The translations under genes were made by a program, and so were the position numbers. A stretch of DNA of 64,000 bases from Mauremys mutica. Its lineage: Eukaryota; Chordata; Testudines; Geoemydidae. The notes under the pieces were generated by a model. The model searched no databases. It saw only the letters and a program-made list of their open reading frames with translations, and was not told the DNA's origin. This document shows, piece by piece, positions 45,131-56,600 of this stretch (position 1 is its first letter; every line of letters starts with the position of its first letter). The stretch is from NCBI RefSeq assembly GCF_020497125.1, contig NC_059075.1, positions 26,882,003-26,946,002 on the forward strand. The letters run 5' to 3'.

Positions 45131-48100
45131 GTGCACAATGGTCTTTACCTCACAGAAGGGTACGTTTTGCCTGTCAGACACACCTGCAACAACATTCCCT
45201 CCTTTCCCTGTACCCTGCAGAGGAGTGAGTAGCCCCAGGGCGGTGCTGGGGAATGCCTGTCCTATCCCCCGATGGCCCTGCAAAGATTCCCTCAAAAAGA
45301 TAATGAATCCCAGAACACTGTCATATTGAGATTAGAAATGGCCTTTAACATGAGACCCCAGGGGTACCTGCCAGCTAGAGAAGCCCTATCAGCATGGTTC
45401 CAGTGGAGCCACAACAGTAGGGAAGAGGGGACACCAGTGACCCCAGAGTCTCCATGCAGACAGCCCTGACCTATTGCTAGTCTCCCAGCATTACAGCTAT
45501 TCCACGCATGGGGCACACTCCAATCCGATGGAAGAACTGCAGGGAAGCTGTACAAAATATAGAAATTTCCTCTTCTAGTCCCCCTTCCATCGATTTTTTG
45601 CAGGAATGGTAAATCAGGTCCAGAGTATTGAGAGGCTGGATTTCTTAATCTTTGCACTGAGATCCAATGCAAGGAGAGAGGCGCCCACTCAAAACATACC
45701 CACGTTTGTGTGCTCATCAGAAAATGAGCACTGCAGTCTTGAACTCCATTGTTATGCCCTGTGCCATCTTGAGAGAGAGAGAGAGAGAGGGAGGGATTGG
45801 CACTGACTTTTCCTATCATAGGAGTAGTTATAAACTAAGTGGTAAGAATACGCAGAGAGCACACAGTAACGGATTAAACCTAAAATGGGGCCCTTTGTTT
45901 AGACTGCATCCAGCCCCCACTAAATAAATTGGTGTTCACAGCATTCTTGGTTCCTGATGCTACCTGCTCCCTAGTCTCTTTGGCAGATTCCACCACACTC
46001 CAGTGGGTCATCTCTGTCCTAGAAAAGGAGTCTCTGATTCAGGCTGAGAGAGTTCATAGGCCCCTAAACCTGGATCCACTTTAATCAACATGCAGGTAGT
46101 GAAGTAGCACTTACAACTTTTATCTTTGCAGACCTGGGTTTGAAGGTGACCTAATTCCCAAGCGAAATTAGTTGATGGCTTCCCCGGAGACAACTGTGCA
46201 CGTAACAAGCGAACCATGAAGATGACCACACCTCAGCACAAAAGGAAGGCCCCAGGGCTGGGACAGGAAGAGGGAGTTGCAGGTGAGTGCTGAGGTGCAT
46301 GTTCAAGAGTATCTCACAGCTCCTGCCCACATGATGCTCAGCTCTGGCCCATGTTAATGTCTTGTCACCTTGGCTAAACATTAAAAAAACATTTAAAAGA
46401 AAAGTCTTATGCATATGCAAAATGGATTCAAATATTTTCAGATTACACCATAGAAAAGCTGTGGCCTAGTTTTTGAAATACACATTTCACTTTCTGTTGC
46501 ACACAGCTGGGTTTATATTGGCACTCACACTAATATGCAAAATGCAGTATCTTGTATTCATAAGAGACTCTTTATAAAATGCCAGGAGGGCACCTGTCTT
46601 CTTTTAAGTCTATATCATGACAAATAAAAAGCATGTATTAATGGCCAACTTCCAGCTCTGACCATAGCCTAAGAGGATATATGCCAGCTGGGTCTGAAAG
46701 AGTGTTTGAAGTAAGCACTGTCCCCTGGTCAAAAGGAGTTACGTACACTTTGTGGGAAAAGAGACTTGTTAATTAGAAGCAGAGTATTGGAGAGGAAGTG
46801 TTTGACAAAGTTGACCGCGTATGGAGCAATTATGGAGAAGTGTATACAAACTCATACACATAGTAGACACAGTCTGATCACTTGTGTAGAACGATACGAG
46901 GAGACCTGGTTCATTCAGATTAAGCATATAAACAAAAATTAATTGTATGCAGATCAACAAATGTAGCAAAACATCTGCATTCAGTGGTTATCGGTGTTCA
47001 CATAGCTACCAAAAAAAATCAGGCAAAATTACCATGAGTAACCTGGGAAAATTGGTGGGATTTCCTATCTTAAGAGTCAAATATTAAAAGTGTCTCATCC
47101 CAGTACTTTCAAAGGAAAGAAACTGGTAGCAAGGTATTTGACATGACTGGCCTTCATCATGGGAAATTACTCCTCTCACCTTCCCATTTGACAGAGCCTG
47201 GATGTTTTTATTTTCAGGTCATGATGCAAGGCTCATCAATTTTCCAGGATTTTTACTGAGAAGATGGGTTGCAGTATATGAAATAATTTGACAAAGAAAG
47301 CTGGTTTTTGAAAGCTTGATTAAATGGGCAATTTTTATTTTAAGAGATGGATTGAACAGCCAAGCCTTTGCAATGGGGGCATTTAACGTCTGGCTTTGTA
47401 CATTGTTCAATGTTTGTACAAGCACCTAGAGCCTCAGATAGTATATATTAATTTATTTTAAAAGCCCTAACATTGCATCACCCGTCGCATATCAGCCAGT
47501 GTCTCTCAAAAGTGCAGTGCCTTTATCATTCATTTGATTTATTTCACAAGGTTTAGGAAGGCAGAGTTCTATTCTCCGTGATGAAGTATTTCTTTTGAAA
47601 TTTATAATTGTATTTGAATTGTAGTTAACCGCTTTCAATGCCTGATGCTATTTGAGGCATCCTCACTATGAGCAGCAGAATCATGCTGCACCACTGTCCC
47701 ATCTTTTGTCATATCTGAACAAGTACTTCACATTGGTAAATCACTTAGAGATAAAAGTCATCAATAGCAAGAGCTCTGCCTAGAAATATTTGCATACAAG
47801 AGAAATGCACAGCAACAGCACAGGAGAAGCGTGCCTCGTATGTGGTATCTCAACAGCTCCCCTCGCTAGCCTTTGTTCTTCCCTGAAGTTTGCCATCAGA
47901 TCATTCATTGCTACCATAGCCTCTCCCTCTTTGCTTTTAATTCAATATACTAAAGATATCAAATCATGGAAATCAAAGATGGAAAAGACCAAATAGGCCA
48001 CGTAGAGACTGCAGTACAGGATAGTGCCATACAATGTGTTTTCTGTCTTCTTTATCTAAATTACTTTTAAGGTTGCCCTTTAAAAAAAAAATTCTGCTAA

Positions 48101-48309
48101 CCAAGGACATCACAAGCTCAACTCCCAGCAGGATCAGCATAGACCACCATCCTTCCACAGAAGGTAGGGTACCATAAGGTCAGGTAAGATCTTGTTAACT
48201 CCTAGTTGTGCTTTAGTCAGGACATTAATGACCCCATCCAGGGCAATTTTCCCTCACTGTTGTGCAGCACTGTGTGCACTACTTGGCTGCCATACCAGAA
48301 ATAAGTGAC
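45131..48309. other. Unassigned intergenic DNA
   Basis: No gene is supported. A minus frame of 175 codons (45292-45819) begins in a (CT)n-derived Ser-Leu run and has no domain. 47380-47450 ('gtacattgttcaatgtttgt', 'acaagcacctagagcc') may be a short L2-like LINE tail. Confidence 0.4.
45771..45789. repeat. (GA)n microsatellite
   Basis: About nine consecutive GA units followed by GGGAGGGA. Confidence 0.9.
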
Positions 48310-48428
48310 GGAGAGTCCTGTGGCACCCTACAGACTAACACCTTATAGACTAACAATCTACAAGGTGCCACAGGACTCTCTCGCTTTTTACAGATCCAGA
48401 CTAACACGGCTACCCCTCTGATACTTGA
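48310..48428. mobile_element. Fold-back fragment of Penelope-like element ends
   Basis: The left arm GAGAGTCCTGTGGCACCCTA (48311-48330) is the reverse complement, with slight differences, of the right arm ACAAGGTGCCACAGGACTCT (48361-48380). Between them are two 'agactaaca' repeats. To the right follows 'acagatccagactaacacgg' with 'ctacccctctgatact'. The arm phrase also occurs at the end of the PLE copy at 27790 (GAGTCCTTGTGGCACCTTAG), which ties this scrap to a PLE family. Confidence 0.7.
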
Positions 48429-49852
48429 TACCAGAAATAGCTGTATTTCACTAATGATATATATGTGCATACATTATATATTGCCAAGTATCAAAACAAA
48501 AGAAGTCTGTCATCCTCTAAAAATGGAGAAGATAGTGCACAATCCTGATGTAAGGCAGCAACTGCTTGTGCAGTGTTATCTAATGTTCATTAAAGGAATC
48601 TCGCTGTGATCATACTATAACTGACACACTCATGTTTAATAAAATAAGCAACCTCAGGGCAGCTCCGGGACAAAGTCCCTGCCCTCAGGCCATGTCCTGC
48701 TTCCTGGACCAAGGAAGGAACAGCATAGGGGAGAGGAAGTGGGACTCAAAGTGGGCAGGATTGGTTGCAGGCAGCAACTCAGCAGCTTCTCTTACCAAGA
48801 GTCACTGAACCCTCCTTTCTCATTGCCACAATGCTTTACGGTGGCCTAACAGCCCAGACATTAGCCAGTCTCCAGGTTATATTCCCTGCATAGATCAGTG
48901 GGCATAAAAGCAACAACCAGAGGCTTTGTGGGGGTTAATATAGTAAGGTGCCTGGAAATTCCTGGGTAAAAGATGTAAGTGTAAAAAAATGCATTAATTC
49001 TACAATACTTACAAAAGCCTGCTTTAAAAGGGAACATGAGGAGATGTTTGTTAACAATTAGCTATAATCTAATAAAGGTCTTTTGACATTGATGCAGGGA
49101 GTGTGAATTTTATGTTGATCAATTAGGCTAACCGTCTTGGTTAGCCATTTTACTGATAACAAGAACAGTCAGGATCAAAGCCTACAATGAGGGATATATA
49201 AAATATAATGCCTCCCCCCCTCCAAAAAAACCTATTATGCTACAAGGACTCACAAAAAGGAAGGATAAGATGAGGACTTTTAAGAAGGGCAGTGTGCTAT
49301 AAAGGTGGTAGAGTAAAGATACTGCTTTAGTTTCACTTGGTAGTGAGCCATCATTTTGCTAAACGGGGTGTGCTCTTTTTATAACTAACATATGACAATG
49401 TCTGTCCGGTACAGAATTCAATACAGAATACGAAAACTTCATATGTAAAAGAATCTGTTTAAACAACTATAGTCATCTTACATGGGCCTTCATTTTTCTA
49501 TTTCCCCATTCCCAATTACTGCTAATCCAATTCCTGACTCAGATTATATTTAAATTACAGTATCTCTCTGCATTCAGTGAAGACAATGATCAGAAATAGA
49601 AGGGAGACTGTGCTGTCAAAAAACAGAATGCATCAAAACAAGAACAGTTTGTTCTTCCATTATAGTTGGTATATAAACTGGGTAAAATGTGGGGTGGTTA
49701 TTTTAACAGAGGCTACAAACAGCAAGGATTCACAGAGCTCTACATGGTTAAGAGCTACATTCATTGCCAGCATTTGGACCACAGAAATTTGCTGATATTA
49801 CTTTTCCCAGTATAAACGACTGGTTGTTGGCTGTAACAATCCAGGGGATATA
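48429..49852. other. Unassigned AT-rich DNA
   Basis: No gene or named repeat was recognised. Confidence 0.4.
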
Positions 49853-50085
49853 AAAGACCTAGTGGTTAGAAATTAGGAGTAAGTGATTACTTATATTTTC
49901 AGCTCTATTGCTGAATCACTGGGTGACATTGGGCAAGACATAATCTCTATCTTTATTTACCCATCTAATATATGCGTCTACTACTATATTTATTTAGCTC
50001 ATAGGGGTGTCATGAGACAATTAATGTCTGCCCAAAGCTTTGAGATCATCAGATGAAAGGTGCTTATATAAAATATTATAAAGAC
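49853..50085 (+). repeat. MIR-like SINE
   Basis: 'TATTTTCAGCTCTATTGCTG', 'cactgggtgacattgggcaa', 'taggggtgtcatgagacaat' and 'aaagctttgagatcatcaga', then 'gaaaggtgcttatataaaat'. Full-length sense order, well diverged. Confidence 0.85.
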
Positions 50086-51014
50086 AATGAGAAAAATGGA
50101 TCAGTGCCAAGGCAGTCAATTGGACAAACGGCTTCTCATATCAGCATTGTCCATATTTCACTTTCTAGTTTATCAGTGGAAATATACACTGCTGTTTAAA
50201 TAAAAACTCATACATATTCAACTGTGTACAGACCCAGTCACCACAGTTTATAGTTTGAAAACCATTAGAAAGCTTTAAGAGAATTGTTAGCAAGACATAT
50301 ATTGTACCTTGAGTCCTAGCTGTAAATAGTCCATCTTACAGTGTTTGTACACACTAAGGAGAAATTTCCTATGGCAGCTACCAGCATGTATGTGGGGTTT
50401 AAGTAAAAAAAAAATTTATACACTGTAATATTTGATCAATGGGCACTGGAATTGCTTTCTCTTGACTGTTTTATGGGCAAGAGCTTGAATTTAGTATCTA
50501 CCAAGCACATCACCAATGCCTAAATAAATAAGAATCTTTTACTTCTCCGAGGATACCCATGTCTTAGTATTGAGACTACAGGCATTAATCTTTTACCAAA
50601 GGACTGGAGGGAGGAACTCCTTTCAGTGCCTTAATGGGCTGGAGGGACCACCAATGAATGGAAGACCATCTCCTATGTTTCTCCCGCAATTTGGTGATGG
50701 GTAACCATAGCTGATTAAACAGCATTCAAAGCCGCACTGGTACTGTAATCCAAAGTGCAAGCCACAAAATAGGTGAATCTCATGCCTGAACAGCTGTAAT
50801 ATGGTTCTGCCCCCTCAGTCCTTAGCAGCAATAGCCTCATGCCTCACTGCTATAGATAGGGCTGGTTCAGCCAAAGGTGCCAAAACTTCAGCTGCAAGGG
50901 TCCTACCATTTCTGGTATGATCACTACTCATGCTCCCATGGGGCTAAGCATGAGCTACTTTTTACCTAATTCCAATGAGCTCTATAACATGGAAGTAGTC
51001 CCACTCACAATAGT
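50086..51014. other. Unassigned DNA
   Basis: No gene is supported. An A run lies at 50405-50415. Confidence 0.4.
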
Positions 51015-51557
51015 GGTAAGCACTGGTGAGGCCTCATTTGGAGTACTGTGTCCAGTTTTGGGCCCCACACTACAAGAAGGATGTGGATAAATTGGAGAGA
51101 GTCCAGCGGAGGGCAACAAAAATGATTAGGGGGCTGGAGCACATGACTTATGAGGAGAGGCTGAGGGAACTGGGATTGTTTAGTCTGCAGAAGAGAAGAA
51201 TGAGGGGGGATTTGATAGCTGCTTTCAACTACCTGAAAGGGGGTTCCAAAGAGGATGGATCTAGACTGTTCTCAGTGGTAGAAGATGACAGAACAAGGAG
51301 TAATGGTCTCAAGTTGCAGAGGGGGAGGTTTAGGTTGGATATTAGGAAAAACTTTTTCACTAGTAGGGTGGTGAAGAACTGGAATGGGTTATCTAGGGAG
51401 GTAGTGGAATCTCCTTCCTTAGAGGTTTTTAAGGTCAGGCTTGACAAAACCCTGGCTGGGATGATTTAGTTGGGTTTGGTCCTGCTTTGAGCAGGGGGTT
51501 GGACTAGATGACCTCCTGAGGTCCCTTCCAACCCTGAGATTCTATGATTCTATGATC
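51015..51557 (+). mobile_element. CR1 LINE, 5'-truncated, youngest-looking copy
   Basis: An open frame of 147 codons (51026-51469) reads '[19 protein letters not shown]', '[20 protein letters not shown]', '[20 protein letters not shown]' and '[20 protein letters not shown]', the C-terminal end of CR1 ORF2 downstream of the RT core. The 3' UTR follows at once: 'gcagggggttggactagatg', 'acctcctgaggtcccttcca', ending in TTCTATGATTCTATGAT, the short direct repeat that terminates CR1. The clean frame and intact terminus point to recent insertion. Truncation left of the RT domain makes it inactive. Confidence 0.97.
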
Positions 51558-51634
51558 TGTTGATAGCAACACATTTCCTTGTTTCTTCATTGCTGTCTTT
51601 TGTAAAAAAAACAAAAAAACAACACAACGTGGCT

Positions 51635-51722
51635 CTTTTTGTCCACAGATTTCAAAGTGCTCTACAACATAATAAAAAATGATCTTTACGGTACAGATGG
51701 GGAAACTGAAGTGCAGTCAAGT
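51635..51722 (-). repeat. MIR-like SINE, antisense
   Basis: 'atttcaaagtgctctacaac', then 'gtacagatggggaaactgaa' and 'gtgcagtcaag': the antisense tail and core. Confidence 0.75.
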
Positions 51723-51855
51723 TAAAAGCCTGAAAACGTAATAGCAGATTTTTAAAAAAAAATTGCTATGTAGTTGTGCTCCAGAACTAAACTTTCCCCA
51801 AAATTAAAGCAGTTTCCGTACAAATGTGAACCATGTCCAAAAATACCTGCCTGAG

Positions 51856-52128
51856 GGCTTGTCTACACTTAAACCACTATAGTGGCATAGCTGAGCCACT
51901 GTAGCACTTCAGCATAGACAGTACCATGCCAATGGGAGAGATTCTCCCATTGGCATAGGTAATCCACCTCCCCAACAGACAGTAGCTAGGTCATCAAAAG
52001 AATTCTTCCACCATTCTGCTGTCTACACCGGGAGTTAGGTTGGTATTGCTATATCTCCCAAGGGCATGGATTTTTCACACCTGAGACACGTAGCTATATT
52101 GATGTAAATTCCCAGTGTAGACCAGGCC
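51856..52128 (+). mobile_element. MITE with GTCTACAC-type ends, plus copy
   Basis: The left end is GGCTTGTCTACACTTA; the right end, reverse-complemented, is GGCCTGGTCTACACTGG. CTGAG occurs just outside both ends, a possible part of the target duplication. The interior parallels the reverse complement of 13393-13664 (TAGCTAGGTC, AGAATTCTTCC, GGATTTTTCACACC). Non-coding; superfamily not fixed. Confidence 0.8.
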
Positions 52129-52206
52129 TGAGTCTGCAGACAGCATGACACTTCAGCATTAGAACTCACTGGTTTCTGGACTGAGTTTTGCTTCTGCCTA
52201 GTCATT

Positions 52207-52396
52207 TGGGGTAGGTCTACACAGCAAAGAAACCCCCTGGCTGGCCCATGCCAGCTAACTCAGGCTTGAGGACCCTGTAGGGTGGGCGGGTCCCAAGCCT
52301 GGAAGTCTACATAGCAATGAAACAACCCTGCACCTTAGCCAGAGTCAACAGGCATGGGCCAGCCACAGGTTTTTCTCTGCTGTGTAGACATACCCC
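52207..52396. mobile_element. Second MITE family, adjacent copy
   Basis: The left end is GGGGTAGGTCTACACAGCA; the right end, reverse-complemented, is GGGGGTATGTCTACACAGCA. Internal inverted phrases GCTGGCCCATGCCAGC and GGCATGGGCCAGCC extend the symmetry. It begins about 80 bp after the preceding MITE. Non-coding. Confidence 0.8.
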
Positions 52397-53424
52397 CACG
52401 AGCCTAGATCAACATGACACCAAGAAAAAGTTTTGTACTAATGGGAAGCCATCCTCAAGTCACTTACCAGACTGCCCAAACTTCAGTATTTTTGACTTTC
52501 AGGAAAGTTACATTTACTTGACAACCAAGACAACATTCTACTCCCTTCAGCCCTCCACCATCCTCTTCCAGTCTACAGAGTATACCTTGTAAATAGAAAC
52601 TTGTCCTAATACAGTGTGGCATAAAAAAAATTCCCCAACCATCCCTGTAAGGTCAGACCAAAAACTTAAAGCATCACCAAAAAGGAAATCATAGATCCAT
52701 CTGGATGTTCATGGAGCTGGAAGAGTGGATTCACTATCTGGAATACAGCAGAAAGCCCTGTCTCCAGTACACTGAAAACTGTATGTCTCACCATATAATA
52801 TGTCTACAACACCTGCTCTGTTTTGTTAGAAGCATGATAGTGGTATACTCCAAATTAATTCTGAGAAGTACAATTAGTGTACTGTACCATGCCAAAAAAC
52901 CCACGTTTTTATACACTGATGAAAACATGAGGAAAAACCTGCTCTTAGATGTGGTTTCACAATATAAAAATGTGATTTAAACAGGGAAACCAGCCATAGT
53001 TAACTTGATAAGATCTATATTATTTTATTACAGTAGCACCCTCAGTAAGTAAGGCTGAAATTTAAGATTACAGATACGCAAAAGGAAGGAATACAACATC
53101 AGACTAAACAATTCAGGTGGTAACTGACTATAGTGGTAACTAAAAATTAACTAGTGTTATCTATCTAAAGAACTCTAGTTTAACTTCAAGATCTCACCTG
53201 AAAGGAGAAAGCCACCATGAGATATGGCTGAGCTGTGATTTAATAAACACCAAGGTAAAGCAATACTGAATTGGCCAATCTCAGTTTTTATCTTCTCTGG
53301 GAGGATGTACCTATTATTCATATATCAGATGCCACACATCTGAATTTACAGATACAAAACCAGGTAAATCTAAGACTACAGAGCCCCTACTGGTGTGTAT
53401 TACATGTACAGTAGGGTTCAAATA
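52397..53424. other. Unassigned DNA
   Basis: No gene is supported. The 91-codon frame at 52705-52980 has no recognised domain. Confidence 0.4.
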
Positions 53425-53640
53425 ATAATTTTACAGAATCTTCCTTATGAAGATTCTCAAAATACTTCACAAATATTAGACCTCAACATTCCTGTGAGGA
53501 AGGTCTGAAACATTCTCATTTTACTGATGGAGAAACTGAGGAAAAAGATCAAGTGACCCAATCAAGCTTATATGTTCATGCCCATCTCTGGACTAGATTC
53601 CCCACACCCCTCTATCTCCTGACTCAGTGTTGTGCACTGA
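53425..53640 (-). repeat. MIR-like SINE, antisense
   Basis: 'cctcaacattcctgtgagga', 'cattttactgatggagaaac' and 'tgaggaaaaagatcaagtga', then 'gaccca' and 'tctcctgactcagtg': a long antisense copy. Confidence 0.75.
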
Positions 53641-56600
53641 TCATTAGAAAATGCTGCTTCCAGTGAAAGTAGGGAATCCAAAGAAATGTTTAAATTTTTA
53701 TAGTACCCATACATTTTAAGTCATTTTTCCCCCCAGATGTAAGGCATGGCATGGCATGCAACGTATTTTGAACCTTGAAACAAAAATGTAACTTTTATTC
53801 ACACAGAATTTGAACAATCAGCTACTTCTGAAGAGACTGCACACATTTCTATAGACCACACTGCATAAGAGGAAAGGCCTTACACTGTGCAAAGAAAAGC
53901 TGATGCAGCTGAGGAATGTATAGAATTTTTGCTAAAATACTGACAATTAGTTGACTGTCCCATAGATAAAATTAAACACTTAACAAAATGTATCAATATA
54001 AATTATAGAAATTAAAAGTTACCCATATTTGGACATCAAGAGGTTTGAGTCCAGATTCAAAGTTTTAGCACCTACTATATGTATGACTAAATGAAACAAT
54101 GTGACAGAACCTAAATTAACACACACAAACATAAAAGTTATAAACAAATAAGTAAATAAATTCCCCACTTTACGTAAATAACCCCAAACTAGAAACTTAT
54201 TTTCAAGAAAAAAAATCCTCAATTTTATGTTAATCTTTTAATGATTGTTGGGCCAGACAGTAAAAGCAACTTTGTGCTGTGGCTGTAAAGACTCAAACTG
54301 TGAATTTCATGCTTCATTATTTTTTTTTAAATACACCCCACAGTAATCAATTCAAAGTATTCTCACTGCTCAAAAAGCAACCAATGGTGAGAAGCCCAAA
54401 CTTGCTGTTTAGACTTTATCTGCAAAAGGGAGAACATCTGGTGCACTTCTGGCTAGATAGGTTTTAGGGGCAACATCACTGGAGAATACAATGCAGATCC
54501 CAGATCTCCAAAGGAAGGATAAGCGTAGAAATGAGAATCATATAGCCACAATAGAAAAAATTTCTTGGGTTTCTTTAGTCTTATAGCAGGTGATTGGTAG
54601 AACCTCAGTAAGTAAGCTGAGATTCTTGGGACTCAAACCTGTTTTCACATGCTCAAAGATTTCTGAAATGTTCTCTTGGAGCTAAGATTTCACATGATTG
54701 ATCCTAGCCAAGATGTAAAATATGGAAACTTAAGAGCAAAATCCTTTCAGTCATATTGAGCTATTGCAAAAAGGCGTTAATTAGGATTTTTCTGATGATT
54801 AAAGAGAAAAACGTAAATTCTTTTTTTGCCAGCCTATAAATCAAAAAAAGTACATGCTTCAAACTTTACATGCACACAGTCCCTTTGTAGAAATTGTAAC
54901 CGTTAGTGGGTTAGGAAGAAGTGTACAAGGATGTAATTTGAAAAAATCACTTCTGGGCATGCTTAGTAGGAATTTACAGATTTTTTTTTTTTTTTTTTTT
55001 TAAAGCAGACTACTAAATCTTTGCCCCCTTTGTGTGATCATAATGTACATTTTCCAAGTCAGGGCTAGGCTCTCCTGTTAGGATAACATTAGAATACTTC
55101 TGTCTTATGTTATCTGTGCCATTCTGTCTCAAAGAATGAGTTTCCACTGCACAAAGTGGGTTGGCACAAAAACCAGAAGAATATAAAGACGCTCCCTCCT
55201 GCAAACAAAAAAGACAACACACTAAATAAGATTGGAAGTGGGTATAATAACCCCAGACTAATTATTCCTGAAAATAAGGAAAGTAGATTTCTCCTCAGAT
55301 GGTTACAACTAATATATACTGTAAAAATGTTCCCAGCAGACACACTACTTCTAGTAGTCAGAATAATTTGATCAAGAATAAACACAAAGCCTGTGCCCTC
55401 CTCAGAGTGAAGATTAAGAACAGCTAGAAATACCATTAGTACACATACATAAGGCTGCACAAACATGGACAAACTACAAATGTTATATCAGTCTTGCCAT
55501 TCTCATATTGTGATGGATTAAAATTATTCACAATAAACTGTGGCTAAGACACTGAGCACATCCATCCATCATTCTAGGCCACTCTTATTCCAACCATGTC
55601 ATCGAGTTGAATCAAGCTTATGACACATCTCGGCAGGGAGATTCCTAAGGAAGCTAATATCTAGATTGAGTACATGAATAATGCATTTTTCCATAAAAGC
55701 CCAAGATGTTAGCTTTAGCCTTAACAAGGAAACAGAGTTTTACTTCATTGAACAGGACCAAAATGGAAAATTCTTAAAGTCCTAACAGAGCAACCTCAAA
55801 AATATTTCAGGATTGTACATTTAGAATGGCATGTGTGTCATATTTCAAACTGAACTTTCTCTTATGCCATGAAACTAATCAAAACCAGTGTGTGAAAAAT
55901 AGCCCAAATTAAAATGGATGCCAGAAAGTTAAAAGCTTGATAGAAATCCTGTAGTAAAGCTGAAGATTCTTCTCTCCTCATGCACCTAACAGTCTTGGCA
56001 CAGTGTCCAGGAATGGCCGGCTCTCTGCTGGGGGCAGCATTCTTGGCTCTGAAGGTAGAGCATGCCCTGTCACTCATGAGCAGCAGTCCCATCTAACTGT
56101 CTCTTTTCAACAACTTTATCATCAATCTCTTTATTAACAGCTCCATTGCAGACAGAGAACGTAAACAAGAACCAATGCTCATGCCATATTTCTGGAAGGT
56201 AAAGAGTACCAGGCACCATGCAGTGTGCAAGTTTGTAAAGAGGGTATTTGAAGCAGAAGAAACTGAATCCATAAAAAACTGCTTTTGTTTAATTGTATTA
56301 AAAATACACATTTTATCATGCCGAAGGTCTTAATTTAGAAGCAATCTAAAATTGACTGATTTTGAAAAAAAAATCAATTAAAGAATATTCCTCAACTTCA
56401 AACTCCAGAAACTTCCCTCAATTGATTTCATTTTGCAGCTCAAATTGAACTGTCATATTAGTCAGGGCTACATGATCTAATATACCTTTCAACTTTAATA
56501 ATTCACCATTCATGCAAAGAAAGTATTTTATGTTTTAAATGCCTTAGGACTGCATATTATTACTATAGAAGCAAACTTATACCATAATATGAAGAAAATT

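Noticed and set aside
45292..45819. Minus-strand frame of 175 codons
   Set aside because: It starts in a Ser-Leu run derived from a (GA)n microsatellite, has no domain, and no splice or promoter context.
55110..55472. Hydrophobic minus-strand frame of 120 codons as a membrane protein
   Set aside because: Hydrophobic runs come from T-rich codons; no family signature, signal or splice context.
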